The notes under the pieces were generated by a model. The model saw nothing but the letters and a program-made list of their open reading frames with translations, did no database searches and was not told the DNA's origin. 64,000 nt of DNA from Azorhizobium sp965227945 (GTDB lineage: Bacteria; Pseudomonadota; Alphaproteobacteria; Rhizobiales; Xanthobacteraceae), in contig CBDDGQ010000006.1 in NCBI GenBank assembly GCA_965227945.1, positions 2,418,001-2,482,000 of the forward strand, written 5' to 3'. Position numbers and translations under genes: made by a program. Of this stretch, positions 18,354 to 27,153 are shown one piece after another. Within the stretch, counting starts at the first letter, position 1; every line of letters starts with the position of its first letter.

Positions 18354-18988
18354 CAGCCCCCCGCCAGTGATGACTGGATCACCCAAGGGTCGTATTTCCC
18401 CCACATGCCAGCAATGGTTTTAGAGGTGCCTGCAAGTCATGCTGCGGCAAACTATGAAGGGTGGGGTTGCATTTGGCGACAGATATCGAACGCAAAGCAG
18501 CCCGTAGTTGCAAAATGCGTCTGATCTGCTTCATCCATTTGAGAGATGCAGCCAGAGTTCGTACCTAAATTTAGGTACAAATCTTGGACTGAAGCTGAAG
18601 CTTTGGCATAAGTGCATAGCTTCATCTTGTTTGATGTCATCCCACCTCGCAGGGCTGGCCGCGGGGGTGGCGACTGATTCGCGCCGATGGGAGGCAAGGC
18701 AGCGCGCAAGCGGCCGCCCGGGCCAGCCTGAAAACGGGCTCAGGTCCCACGGTGCGGCCAGGTGGCCCGGCGGCGCGATGCGGGACCTGCCGCCGCCGCA
18801 TGATGCCCGGCGGCTCGCGCGGCGCCCGTAGGGTTGCCGCCGCCTTGGCGCGCGCCATGAGATTGCCGCATCGTCGCCGGAATCGCGTCGGTGCCCGCAG
18901 CACATCGCCGCCCGCATCGCGTCGATGCGGCGGGTCGGTCCGATCCGAAGAGGACGTCAGCGGGTCGGGGCGAGGGCACCCGCCCCCT
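18354..18988. other. Upstream region of the giant autotransporter gene, no gene supported
   Basis: About 635 bp between the autotransporter start and the end of the luxR-type gene. The part 18420-18640 is clearly more AT-rich than its surroundings and holds the 18-bp palindrome. The part 18640-18988 is GC-rich with no recognisable gene. Short open frames here have no family match I recognise. Confidence 0.6.
18561..18578. promoter_or_regulatory. Perfect 18-bp palindrome upstream of the autotransporter gene
   Basis: GTACCTAAATTTAGGTAC is fully self-complementary. It lies about 210 bp upstream of the adhesin start codon, in the AT-rich segment, and next to a LuxR-family regulator gene. LuxR dimers bind 18-20 bp palindromes, so an operator role is plausible. 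The binding protein is inference. Confidence 0.5.
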
Positions 18989-20050
18989 TTAGCAGCCGGC
19001 GAAGCGGGCCAGCAGCGCCACCAATTGCGCCTGACGCTCGGTGCCGGTCTTGGCCAGGATGCGCTTCACCTGGGTGCGCAAGGTGCCCTTGGTGGAGCCG
19101 AAGCGCTGCGACAATTCCTCCACCGACCAGCCTTCCGCCAGCCCCTTGGCCACCCGGGCTTCGGCCGGGGTCAGCGAGAACAGATCCATCAGGGTCTGTG
19201 GGCTGAGGGCGGCGCGATTGTCGGAGGTCAGCAGCAGCATGAACTTGCCGGGCGAGAAGATGTCATTGGCCGCCCCTGCGATGGGCACCAGATGCAGCAG
19301 CCGGGGCTCGTTGCTCTCGAAGTCGCGGGCGACCAGAGACAGGGTCGCCTCCGCCGTCGCCCGCGGCGGGGCAGACAAGGTGCGCTCCAGCAGAGCATCG
19401 GCATTGCGGTCCAGCAAGGTCAGGCGGGTTGCGCCGCCCTGGAACAGGCCGCCGCTGCGCTCGGAGAACTGCGCATTGGCGGCGCAGATCTGGCCGCTCT
19501 GGGACAGGATGGCTGCAGGGCGCTGCAGCGTCTCGAACACGTCCTGCAACTTCTCGGCGCGGGTGGCCCCGAGGGTGGCCGCGATCATCACCGCGCGGGT
19601 CAGATGCGGGCGCAGACGGTTGAGATAGCGAATATGGTCCGGCCCGATGGGGCCGTCCTTGTAGCGCCGTTCGATGCCGATCTCGTAGGTGCCCACATGC
19701 GGCACTTCGATCAGCGTTCCGGCAAACCAGCCATAGCCGCGCGGATAGAGGAAGTCGCGATAGAGCGGCTCGGCCACGATTTCGGCCGGCTGAAACAGAT
19801 CGTTGTCGGTGAGAAAGCCCGGATGCACCAGGCGCAGCAGGCGATCCAGCCGGGCGTTGTAGTCCATGCCCTGGCGGACGCTGTCCTGGAACAGCGCATT
19901 GCCTTCCCCGGAGGCGGCGCACACATGCACGCCCTGCGACACCGACAGCACGCTCGCGAAGGCGCCGCCGGTTTCCTGGGCGATGCATTCCAGCACCAGC
20001 GGCCACTTTTCCGGGACCACGGCGGCTTCATAGATGAGATTGATATTCAT
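18989..20050 (-). CDS. LuxR-family transcriptional regulator
   Basis: A 353-aa protein starting MNINLIYEAAV at ATG 20050, preceded by a G-rich ribosome-binding stretch. The C-terminal 65 residues form a LuxR/GerE helix-turn-helix: FSLTPAEARVAKGLAEGWSV followed by QRFGSTKGTLRTQVKRIL. The N-terminal part (about 1-180) resembles a GAF-like sensory region. The middle part contains PAILSQSGQICAANAQF, typical of a PAS-like fold. The ligand is unknown, and the autoinducer-binding residues of classic LuxR proteins were not identified. It is the first gene upstream of the giant autotransporter and on the same strand, so control of that gene is plausible but unproven. Confidence 0.85.
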   Translation of the reverse strand: MNINLIYEAAVVPEKWPLVLECIAQETGGAFASVLSVSQGVHVCAASGEGNALFQDSVRQGMDYNARLDRLLRLVHPGFLTDNDLFQPAEIVAEPLYRDFLYPRGYGWFAGTLIEVPHVGTYEIGIERRYKDGPIGPDHIRYLNRLRPHLTRAVMIAATLGATRAEKLQDVFETLQRPAAILSQSGQICAANAQFSERSGGLFQGGATRLTLLDRNADALLERTLSAPPRATAEATLSLVARDFESNEPRLLHLVPIAGAANDIFSPGKFMLLLTSDNRAALSPQTLMDLFSLTPAEARVAKGLAEGWSVEELSQRFGSTKGTLRTQVKRILAKTGTERQAQLVALLARFAGC

Positions 20051-20562
20051 GATCGGGCCCGCCCCCCATTGCCGGGGACGCCCGAGTGGCAGGATCTGCC
20101 GCAGCCCACATTCAGACGCGCCCAACGCGCGGCACCGAACCGGCCGCTTTGCAGAGGCGCCCCAGAAATCAAAGATCCCAGCAAAGGCCTGCAATGCGAT
20201 TTTAAGATATGAAAACACGAGATATGTGGCGGCAAGTCCAGTTCTCCCCCAGAACCGTCAGCACCGTATGCTATGCACTTGAACTGCTAAGCTTTTGAGA
20301 CGCCCCGCGAATTCCGTACTGGCATAAGATTGCCTTACAATAAATGTGTTGGCGTACATAGCGTTGGAGGGTCATCCCCGAACCCCCATGACCGCCATCG
20401 TCTAATAGAACGAGTATAAAGCGCTCCGCGATCCCCGTACATATGCATTATCTGCGCCATGCGGAAGCGGGCGGCCCGCCGCGCGTCCTCCGCCTCAACC
20501 GCTCGCTTGCGAACAAAACGCGAAACATCGATCCTCCCGGGCAACAGGGAAGTGATTCGCCG

Positions 20563-22623
20563 GTGTCCGCTGCCTATCTCGCTGCACTCAATCCGGACCA
20601 GCGACGCGCCGTCGAGCATGGGGTGGGCGATGGCGCCGCCGCGCGCCCGCTGCTGGTCATCGCTGGCGCCGGATCGGGCAAAACCAACACGTTGGCCCAT
20701 CGGGTCGCCCATCTGCTGGTCACCGGCGCCGATCCCCGCCGCATCCTGCTGCTGACCTTCTCGCGCCGCGCCGCCAGCGAGATGGCGCGGCGAGTGGCGC
20801 GCATTTCGCGGCAGGTGCTGGGCCCGGCGGCGGAGACGGCGGCCGAGGCGCTGACCTTTGCCGGCACCTTCCACGGCATCGGCGCGCGGCTGCTGCGCGA
20901 CTATGCCGGCCAGATCGGCCTCGACCCCGCCTTCACCATCCACGACCGGGAAGACAGCGCCGATCTGCTCAATCTGGTGCGCCACGAGCTGGGATTCTCC
21001 AAGACCCAGAGCCGCTTTCCCACCAAGGGCACGTGCCTGGCCATCTATTCCCGCTGCATGAATGCCGACCAGCCGCTGGCGGACGTGCTGGCCACCAGCT
21101 TTCCCTGGTGCGCCGGCTGGGCGGACGAGCTGAAACGGCTGTTCGCAGGCTACGTGGCGGCCAAACAGCACCAGAACGTGCTCGATTACGACGATCTGCT
21201 GCTCTATTGGGCGCTGGTGGCGCGCGAACCGGCCCTGACCGCCGACATGAGCGGGCGGTTCGACCATGTGCTGGTGGACGAATATCAGGACACCAATCGC
21301 CTGCAGGCCTCCATCCTGCTGGCGCTGAAGCCCACCGGCGCGGGGCTCACGGTGGTGGGCGACGATGCCCAGTCCATCTATGCCTTCCGCGCCGCCACGG
21401 TGCGCAACATTCTGGATTTTCCCGGCCATTTCAGCCCGCCGGCGCAGATCATCACCCTGGAGCGCAACTACCGCTCCACCCAGGCCATCCTGTCAGCGGC
21501 CAATGCGGTGATCGATCTGGCCCGCGAGCGCTTCACCAAAAATCTGTGGACCGACCGCACCGATGGCGCCCGCCCGCAATTGGTGCATGTGCGCGACGAG
21601 GCCGACCAGGCCGGCTTCATCATCGCCCGCGTGCTGGAGAACCGCGAGGCGGACATGGCCTTGAAGCAGCAGGCGGTGCTGTTCCGCACCTCGCACCACA
21701 GCGGGCCGCTGGAGGTGGAACTCACCCGGCGCAACATCCCGTTCGTGAAATTCGGCGGGCTGAAGTTCCTGGATGCCGCCCATGTGAAGGACGTGCTGGC
21801 GCTCCTGCGCTTCGTGGAGAATCCGCGCGACCGGGTGGCGGGGTTCCGCGTGCTGCGGCTGCTGCCGGGCATCGGCCCCTCGGCGGCGCAGCGGGTGCTC
21901 GATGCCATGGCCGGGGCCGCCGATCCCTTGAGCGCCCTCCTGGCCGTGCCCGCGCCGCCCCGCACGCCGGACTGGGCGGGCTTTCTGGCCTTGATCGATC
22001 AGGTGCGCGGCGGCAATGCCGGCTGGCCGGCGGAGATGGAGGCGGTGCGCGCCTGGTACACGCCGCATCTGGAGCGCCGGCATGAGGATGCGGAGACGCG
22101 GGTGGCGGATCTGGTGCAATTGCAGCAGATCGCCGCCGGCTATCCCTCCCGCGCGCGTTTCATCACCGAGCTGACGCTGGACCCGCCCGATGCCACCAGC
22201 GACCAGGCCGGCGTGCCGCTGCGCGACGAGGATTACCTGATCTTGTCCACCATCCATTCCGCCAAGGGGCAGGAGTGGAAATCGGTGTTCGTGCTGAACG
22301 TGGTGGACGGCTGCCTGCCCTCCGATCTCAGCACCGGCACCAGCGCGGAGATCGAGGAGGAGCGGCGCCTGCTCTATGTGGCCATGACCCGCGCCAAGGA
22401 CGATTTGCATCTGGTGGTGCCGCAGCGCTTCTTCACCCACGGCCAGCCGGCGCGGGGCGACCGGCATGTCTATGCCTCGCGCTCCCGCTTCATCCCCAAC
22501 GCCATCCTGCCGCAGTTCGAGCGGATCGCCTGGCCGCCGGCTGAGGCCGAGGCGGCGCCACGGCCGGACATCCTCAGCGTGCGCGTGGATGCGGCGGCGC
22601 AGATGCGCAACCTGTGGCGCTAG
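20563..22623 (+). CDS. UvrD/Rep-family superfamily 1 ATP-dependent DNA helicase
   Basis: A 686-aa protein if started at GTG 20563 (VSAAYLAALNPDQRRAVEHG), with AGGGA about 12 nt upstream. An in-frame ATG at 20443 would add 40 residues unlike the family. All SF1A helicase motifs are visible: Walker A AGAGSGKT, Ia LLTFSRRAASEMARRV, motif II VDEYQDTN, motif III VVGDDAQSIYAFR, motif IV LERNYRST, motif V TIHSAKGQEWKSVFV and motif VI EERRLLYVAMTRAKDDL. These enzymes unwind DNA 3'-5' in repair and replication restart. It is convergent with the following gene, with stop codons 10 bp apart. It is not the main uvrD by size, and a paralogous role is possible. Confidence 0.9.
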   Translation: MSAAYLAALNPDQRRAVEHGVGDGAAARPLLVIAGAGSGKTNTLAHRVAHLLVTGADPRRILLLTFSRRAASEMARRVARISRQVLGPAAETAAEALTFAGTFHGIGARLLRDYAGQIGLDPAFTIHDREDSADLLNLVRHELGFSKTQSRFPTKGTCLAIYSRCMNADQPLADVLATSFPWCAGWADELKRLFAGYVAAKQHQNVLDYDDLLLYWALVAREPALTADMSGRFDHVLVDEYQDTNRLQASILLALKPTGAGLTVVGDDAQSIYAFRAATVRNILDFPGHFSPPAQIITLERNYRSTQAILSAANAVIDLARERFTKNLWTDRTDGARPQLVHVRDEADQAGFIIARVLENREADMALKQQAVLFRTSHHSGPLEVELTRRNIPFVKFGGLKFLDAAHVKDVLALLRFVENPRDRVAGFRVLRLLPGIGPSAAQRVLDAMAGAADPLSALLAVPAPPRTPDWAGFLALIDQVRGGNAGWPAEMEAVRAWYTPHLERRHEDAETRVADLVQLQQIAAGYPSRARFITELTLDPPDATSDQAGVPLRDEDYLILSTIHSAKGQEWKSVFVLNVVDGCLPSDLSTGTSAEIEEERRLLYVAMTRAKDDLHLVVPQRFFTHGQPARGDRHVYASRSRFIPNAILPQFERIAWPPAEAEAAPRPDILSVRVDAAAQMRNLWR

Positions 22624-22633
22624 AGCGACCCGC

Positions 22634-23215
22634 TCAGGGCGCCAAAGAGGCGTCGAGCGCGGCGGAGAAGCCCGCGAACGAGATGGGCAATTGCACCTTC
22701 TGGCGGGCGCCATCCTCGAACGACAGCGTGCCGGCACCGGACGCGGCCTTGAGCGCCTGCACCTGCTCCGGCTTCAGGTCGAGATCGGCGAAGCACGCGC
22801 GCGGGCAGGACTTGAAGGTGAGGGTCAGGGGCGTGGCCTTCTCGCCCGCCTGCAAGGTGGCACCCGCCGGCAGCCAGACGCCGGGCGGCAATTCGATGAT
22901 CAGCTTCATCGGATCGGTCTTGCTGGGCCGACCCACCACGATCTGGGCGATCAGTCCCTGATCGGCGCGCGCCTGGATGCCCTGGGCGATCTCGCACACC
23001 TTGGGCTTGTCCGCGGGAGCCTCGCAGCGCACCACCCAGTCCTGATAGGTGGCGGTGGTGGTCTGGGGCGGCGGCACCTTGGCATCCGGGGTCGGGCCCT
23101 GGGCGCCGGCGGGCGCGGCGCTGCCCAACGCCAGGAGCGCCGCGCACAGGGCCACGGCGCCCGACGCCGGCCGCGAGGGCGCCCGTGCGGCGCGGGAAAC
23201 GGTCGGTCTGCGCAT
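22634..23215 (-). CDS. Invasion-associated locus B (IalB) family exported protein
   Basis: A 193-aa protein starting MRRPTVSRAAR at 23215; AAGGA lies 7 nt upstream, better placed than for an ATG 39 nt earlier. It has a signal peptide (core ALCAALLALGSAAPAGAQG). The mature part has the IalB pattern: YQDWVVRCE, then VCEIAQGIQ, an LIIELPPGVWLPAG strand, and a C-terminal pair of Cys in FKSCPRACFADLDL. IalB proteins are periplasmic or outer-membrane associated and common in Hyphomicrobiales. Their function outside Bartonella invasion is poorly defined. Confidence 0.85.
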   Translation of the reverse strand: MRRPTVSRAARAPSRPASGAVALCAALLALGSAAPAGAQGPTPDAKVPPPQTTTATYQDWVVRCEAPADKPKVCEIAQGIQARADQGLIAQIVVGRPSKTDPMKLIIELPPGVWLPAGATLQAGEKATPLTLTFKSCPRACFADLDLKPEQVQALKAASGAGTLSFEDGARQKVQLPISFAGFSAALDASLAP

Positions 23216-23374
23216 GATCTCGTCCTTCACTGCGGCTCGAATCGGCTTCGCCATCCTGCGGCATTCATACCGTCAGACGCGGCCCTCCGCATCTGCAGGC
23301 CGCGATAGCGTGCGGGGAACGCCCGTCGCGCGCGCGGGTTGACCGGGCAACACAGGCGTTCGCACGAGGGACCT

Positions 23375-24202
23375 ATGACACGCAAAGAGATCATCGATCG
23401 CAACCAGGGCGGATCCGCGCCGGCGGCACGCAAGCTGGAGGGCCGGGTGGCGATCGTCACCGGCTCGGATTCCGGCATGGGGCGGGCCATTGCGGAAGCG
23501 TTCGGACAGGCCGGGGCGCGGGTCGCGGTGACCTATCGCTCCGATGCGGATGGCGGCCGCGAGACCCTGCAGGCCATCGAGGCAGCCGGCGGGCAGGGGG
23601 TTCTCCACGCCCTCGACGTGCGTGACGAGCACAGCGTCGCGGCGCTGTTCGAGGCGGTGGAGCGCGATCTGGGCACCCCCGACATTCTGGTGAACAATGC
23701 CGGCAAGAACGCCCCGGTGGCGCTGATCGCCGACACCACGACGGAAGATTTCGACGATGTGGTGAAGACCAATCTCTACGGCCCGTTCTTCTGCGCCCGC
23801 GCCTTCGTGCGGCGGCGGACCGCGGTGGGCGGGGGCGGCAAGATCATCAACATCACCTCGGTGCATGAGGCGATCCCCAGCCCGCGCAATGGCCCCTATG
23901 GCGCCGCCAAGGGCGGCATGCTCACCTTCACCCGCACCTTGGCGCTGGAAGTGGCGGAGTTGCGGATCAATGTGAATGCCATCGCCCCGGGGCTGTTCCG
24001 CACCCCCATGACCATGGCCCGCACCGATGATCCGAAGATCCGCGCCGAGGAGATGAAGAACATCCCCTGGCACCGGCCGGGCGATCCGGCGGAGATTGCC
24101 CCGCTGGCGCTCTATCTGGCCAGCGATGACGCCGATTATGTCACCGGCGAGAGCTTCACCATCGACGGCGGGCTGAAGCTGAACTGGGGCCAGGGGGCCT
24201 GA
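23375..24202 (+). CDS. Short-chain dehydrogenase/reductase (SDR), classical type
   Basis: A 275-aa protein starting MTRKEIIDRN at 23375 with GAGGG just upstream. It has a classical SDR Rossmann fold: cofactor motif TGSDSGMGRAIA, NNAG (VNNAGKNAPVAL), catalytic Ser in INITSVHEAI and the YGAAKGG catalytic pair (Tyr and Lys). The C-terminus is DGGLKLNWGQG. It resembles glucose-1-dehydrogenase-like and 3-oxoacyl-reductase-like SDRs. The substrate cannot be told from sequence. Convergent with the next gene, 25 bp apart, so not an obvious operon member. Confidence 0.9.
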   Translation: MTRKEIIDRNQGGSAPAARKLEGRVAIVTGSDSGMGRAIAEAFGQAGARVAVTYRSDADGGRETLQAIEAAGGQGVLHALDVRDEHSVAALFEAVERDLGTPDILVNNAGKNAPVALIADTTTEDFDDVVKTNLYGPFFCARAFVRRRTAVGGGGKIINITSVHEAIPSPRNGPYGAAKGGMLTFTRTLALEVAELRINVNAIAPGLFRTPMTMARTDDPKIRAEEMKNIPWHRPGDPAEIAPLALYLASDDADYVTGESFTIDGGLKLNWGQGA

Positions 24203-24227
24203 GCCCCCACCCCCGCGCTGTGCCGCC

Positions 24228-25424
24228 TCATGCGCCGGCCGAGCGCAGGAAGAAGCGCATCATCTCGCGGCTCGCATCGGGGCCGCGGGGATCGGTATAG
24301 GTGCCGGCGCTGCTGCCGCCGGACCAGGCATGGCCGGCGCCATGCAACACCCATTGTTCCAGCACCGGACGGCCCTTGCCATCCACCGCGGCGGTGCGGG
24401 TGAAGCGCATGCCGCTGGGCGCCTGGCCCTCGTCCACCGTGGTCTGCACCGGGGCATTGCCCTTCACCCGGTCGATGACGTGATCGCCATTCACCGGGTT
24501 GACGGTGGTGTCCTGGTCGCCGTGGAAGACGATGGTGGGCACCGTACCCGTGCCGCCGGGCACGGCGGATTCGCAGCGCGCCGGGGCGCCGTTGCGCATG
24601 GCGCCGAAGGCGGAGCTCATGTCGCTGGCGGCGCCGCAGGCCAGGCCCGAATGCACGCCCACGGCACGATACAGGTCCGGATAGGTCTCGCCCATGATGG
24701 CCGCCGCCGCGCCGCCGGCGGACAGGCCGGCGATGAACACCTGATCGGCGATCACCGGAAACTCCTGCATGATCTGGCGGGTGATGCCGGCGATCAGCGC
24801 CGGCTCCCCCTGATCGCGGCCCTGATGGCCGCTCTCGAACCAGTTCCAGCATTTTGACGGGTTGGCGGATTTCGACTGGGCCGGATAGACCACCAGCGCC
24901 GTCTGCGCTTCGGCCACCTCGTTCATGCGGGTGCCGGCGGCGAAATCGTCGGGGGACTGGCTGCAGCCGTGCAGCATCACCACCAGTGGCAGAGGTGCGC
25001 CGGTATAGCTGGCGGGCACGAAGAGCTTGTAGGCGATCTGGCCGTAGGGGCCGGAGAAGGTGCGCTCCTCGAAGGTCGCGCCGGAACCCGGCACGCGCGG
25101 CCCGGGCGCCGCCGGGGTCTCGGCGGGCTTGCCGGGGCGGCCCTCCCACCAGTTCACCAGATCATGCAGCGACTTCAGGCCGGCCGGCTCGCCGGAGGTG
25201 CCGGGCGTGGCAAAGCCGGGGAACGACCAGGCATCGGCCGGTCCGCGCGGCGCCACCAGATCGATGGCGGGCTCATGGGTCACCGCAGGTGTTCCGGCGG
25301 GCGCAGGCGGGACAGGCCGGGTCTCGGGGGCTTCCCCCCGCAGCAAGGCGGTCGCTTCGTGGACGCGGCCTTCGCGGGTGAGGCGCAGCACCTCGATCAT
25401 GTCGAACTTGAAAGCGGAGGTCAT
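24228..25424 (-). CDS. PHB-depolymerase-family esterase (alpha/beta hydrolase)
   Basis: A 398-aa protein starting MTSAFKFDMIEVLRLTREGR at ATG 25424, with AGGA 8 nt upstream. It matches the short-chain PHA depolymerase esterase family (LpqC/Esterase_phd): oxyanion region VMLHGCSQSPDDFAAGTRMN, lipase box GLSAGG with the nucleophile Ser, acidic residue in HGDQDTTVNP and catalytic His in HGAGHAWSGG. There is no signal peptide; the helical N-terminus followed by a Pro-rich linker is typical of alphaproteobacterial members. The substrate may be PHB oligomers or another ester. A ribbon-helix-helix regulator gene lies directly upstream on the same strand. Confidence 0.88.
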   Translation of the reverse strand: MTSAFKFDMIEVLRLTREGRVHEATALLRGEAPETRPVPPAPAGTPAVTHEPAIDLVAPRGPADAWSFPGFATPGTSGEPAGLKSLHDLVNWWEGRPGKPAETPAAPGPRVPGSGATFEERTFSGPYGQIAYKLFVPASYTGAPLPLVVMLHGCSQSPDDFAAGTRMNEVAEAQTALVVYPAQSKSANPSKCWNWFESGHQGRDQGEPALIAGITRQIMQEFPVIADQVFIAGLSAGGAAAAIMGETYPDLYRAVGVHSGLACGAASDMSSAFGAMRNGAPARCESAVPGGTGTVPTIVFHGDQDTTVNPVNGDHVIDRVKGNAPVQTTVDEGQAPSGMRFTRTAAVDGKGRPVLEQWVLHGAGHAWSGGSSAGTYTDPRGPDASREMMRFFLRSAGA

Positions 25425-25478
25425 CGGCGAATCCTGCAACGAAACTGGAAAAGGGAGGTCCGCGGCGCGGATCGGCGG

Positions 25479-25919
25479 TCAGCGAATGCGTGCGCCCAGC
25501 GCGGACTTGACGGCAGGACTGGCCTGGAAGGCGCCCAGGACATGGACGGAGGCGATGGTGTCGGCGGCGAGATCGGCGGGCACGTCGGCATCGATCACCG
25601 CCAAGCCCAGCACCTGGATGTGGAGGGTTTCGCCGGCGGCCTTCGCCGCTTCCAGCGCGGTGCGGGAATAGCGCCGCAGCCCGAGGTCGAGGCGGTGGAC
25701 ATTGACCGAGCGCTTCACCACGTCCTCATGCCGCTCCAACTGGGCCCGGATGGCGGCGCGAATGAAGTCGGTGCGGTTGGCGTAGAAATGCTCGTGGACC
25801 AGAAGGTCGATCTGACCGAGGTCCACATGGCCCAGATTGATGGTGATCTTCTCGCTTTCCGGCGCACGGTCCGGTTGGGCGGCTGCCCGGGCTTGCCCCA
25901 AGGTTCGAAGTTCCGTCAT
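25479..25919 (-). CDS. Ribbon-helix-helix (CopG-like) transcriptional regulator
   Basis: A 146-aa protein with start ATG 25919 (MTELRTLGQARAAAQ), GGTGA upstream. An in-frame ATG at 25931 is also possible. Residues of the form EKITINLGHVDLGQIDLLV followed by FYANRTDFIRAAIRAQLERH make the beta-strand, helix, helix of an RHH DNA-binding domain. The C-terminal 80 residues contain ETLHIQVLGLAVIDADVP, typical of a CopG-associated alphaproteobacterial family. It probably represses itself and perhaps the esterase downstream, given the palindrome just ahead of its start. Confidence 0.8.
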   Translation of the reverse strand: MTELRTLGQARAAAQPDRAPESEKITINLGHVDLGQIDLLVHEHFYANRTDFIRAAIRAQLERHEDVVKRSVNVHRLDLGLRRYSRTALEAAKAAGETLHIQVLGLAVIDADVPADLAADTIASVHVLGAFQASPAVKSALGARIR

Positions 25920-25938
25920 CACTGTCACCATCCGTGCG

Positions 25939-25954
25939 CCATCCAACTGGATGG
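25939..25954. promoter_or_regulatory. Inverted repeat, candidate RHH operator
   Basis: CCATCCA-AC-TGGATGG has perfect 7-bp arms with a 2-bp centre. It sits about 20 nt upstream of the RHH gene start (within the region just 5' of either ATG). RHH proteins commonly autoregulate through such palindromes. Confidence 0.5.
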
Positions 25955-26366
25955 TACATAGCGGGCTCTGGGTCGATTTCAAGCCCCACCAAAGGCGAAG
26001 GGGCAGGGCAGTTTGCAGGGGAGCGGCGACCGAAAGACAGGGCGCAGTCCGGAGAGCGGCGATCTCGGGCGAGACGTCGGGCGCGGGCAGCGTGAAGGAC
26101 AGTGAAACCGCGGGCCGTTGGGGAGTTTCGAGACAGAAGTTCTACGCGGGGAGAGAGGTTCCAGACGCTTCGGAAATTTCGGTGTGATAAATAAAATTGC
26201 TATTGGACGCTTTATCCGACATATTCCGGCGGTCCGATCAACAGCCGGGATAAATGAGCTTTGCGCGAATTTATTTCGCGCGGCAGCGTCTCGTCATGTC
26301 TTGAGCGTATTTTTGACACCGAGATGCGGATCGGATTGCCTCCTAATTTTCGTGAAAGGGCTTCCC
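25955..26366. other. Intergenic region with long 5' untranslated region of the cold-shock gene
   Basis: About 400 bp. The right part (26180-26366) is clearly AT-richer than the flanks and contains a hairpin. No gene is supported. Presumably it carries the divergent promoters of the RHH and cold-shock genes. Confidence 0.5.
26273..26291 (+). promoter_or_regulatory. Hairpin in the cold-shock gene leader
   Basis: GCGCGAA-TTTAT-TTCGCGC forms a perfect 7-bp stem with a 5-nt loop, 75 nt upstream of the start codon. Long structured leaders are known for cspA-type mRNAs. A thermosensing role here is inference. Confidence 0.4.
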
Positions 26367-26579
26367 ATGACTGAGGGAACCGTGAAGTGGTTTAATGGCG
26401 TGAAGGGTTTCGGCTTCATCGCTCCCAATGAAGGCGGCACCGACGCCTTCGTTCACATCAGTGCCGTCGAGCGCGCTGGGTTGAGCGATCTGCATGAAGG
26501 CCAGAAGGTCACCTTCGACCTGGTCGCCGACCGCAAGAGCGGCAAGATGTCCGCCGACAACCTCAAGGTTGTGGACTGA
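26367..26579 (+). CDS. Cold-shock protein (CspA family)
   Basis: A 70-aa single OB-fold protein, MTEGTVKWFNGVKGFGFIAP, with RNP1-like KGFGFI and RNP2-like DAFVHISAV motifs. AAAGGG lies just ahead of the ATG. Csp proteins bind single-stranded RNA and act as RNA chaperones. Full length for the family. The gene stands alone, with a long AT-rich leader. Confidence 0.95.
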   Translation: MTEGTVKWFNGVKGFGFIAPNEGGTDAFVHISAVERAGLSDLHEGQKVTFDLVADRKSGKMSADNLKVVD

Positions 26580-26841
26580 GCCCAGCGGCCGCCGCTCCGG
26601 TCCGCCGGAGCAGCAGCCGATGGCTCCCGGCGCCGCCGTCAGGGCGCGGCGCCGCGGTCCGATTGCGATGTCGCCGTTCGCGGCGCCATCGCCGCCCTGG
26701 CCGGTTTTATCGGTCCGGACCCGGCTTCGCGCGGCCCTGTGAGCGCCCTCGGCGCCGGCCCGCCGCCGCTCTCCCGGCGCAGCACCGCTCACCGCCTGCG
26801 CCTTCCGCCGCCTTGGCGCGCGGCTTGTCCGGAGATGTCCG
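26580..26841. other. Spacer after the cold-shock gene
   Basis: GC-rich, no gene. GCTCCGG-TCCG-CCGGAGC (26594-26611) makes a 7-bp hairpin shortly after the stop codon but has no T-run, so a terminator role is uncertain. Confidence 0.4.
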
Positions 26842-27105
26842 ATGGCCCTGCAATTTCCCAACGCCAGTCGAATCTATGACGCGACCCGTCAGTGCGTGAC
26901 CTTCTGGGGGCATGACACCATGTTCGAGGTGGCCTTCCACCTGGACAATTCGGTGCTGCAAGGCTTCAGCCCGCATGCACCCAAGGACGAAGAAGCCTCG
27001 CTCCGGGTGTTCGATGTCAATCGCGGCAAGATCGAGAAGGCCGCCAGCGGCGTCTATTCCCGCAAGCGCGCCCGCCTCAACCACCTCTCCTCGTCCGACT
27101 TCTGA
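26842..27105 (+). CDS. DUF1488 family protein
   Basis: An 87-aa protein, MALQFPNASRIYDATRQCVT. The opening, with FPN-SR-YDATR and the following FWGHD, is characteristic of DUF1488, a small family widespread in alphaproteobacteria with no established function. Full length, with a short basic C-terminus (YSRKRARLNHLSSSDF). Convergent with the ArsC-like gene. Confidence 0.85.
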   Translation: MALQFPNASRIYDATRQCVTFWGHDTMFEVAFHLDNSVLQGFSPHAPKDEEASLRVFDVNRGKIEKAASGVYSRKRARLNHLSSSDF

Positions 27106-27153
27106 GCCGTCCGGGTTCCGGTCGCCGTCCAAGACGCGCGTCCACGGGGCCGC

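Noticed and set aside
18452..18709. Small minus-strand open frame in the adhesin upstream region (MTSNKMKLCTYAKASASVQD)
   Set aside because: No good ribosome-binding site and no family match. Similar peptides appear on both strands because of the palindrome.
26594..26611. Terminator after the cold-shock gene
   Set aside because: The stem is good but there is no T-run within 10 nt; kept only as a note in the spacer entry.
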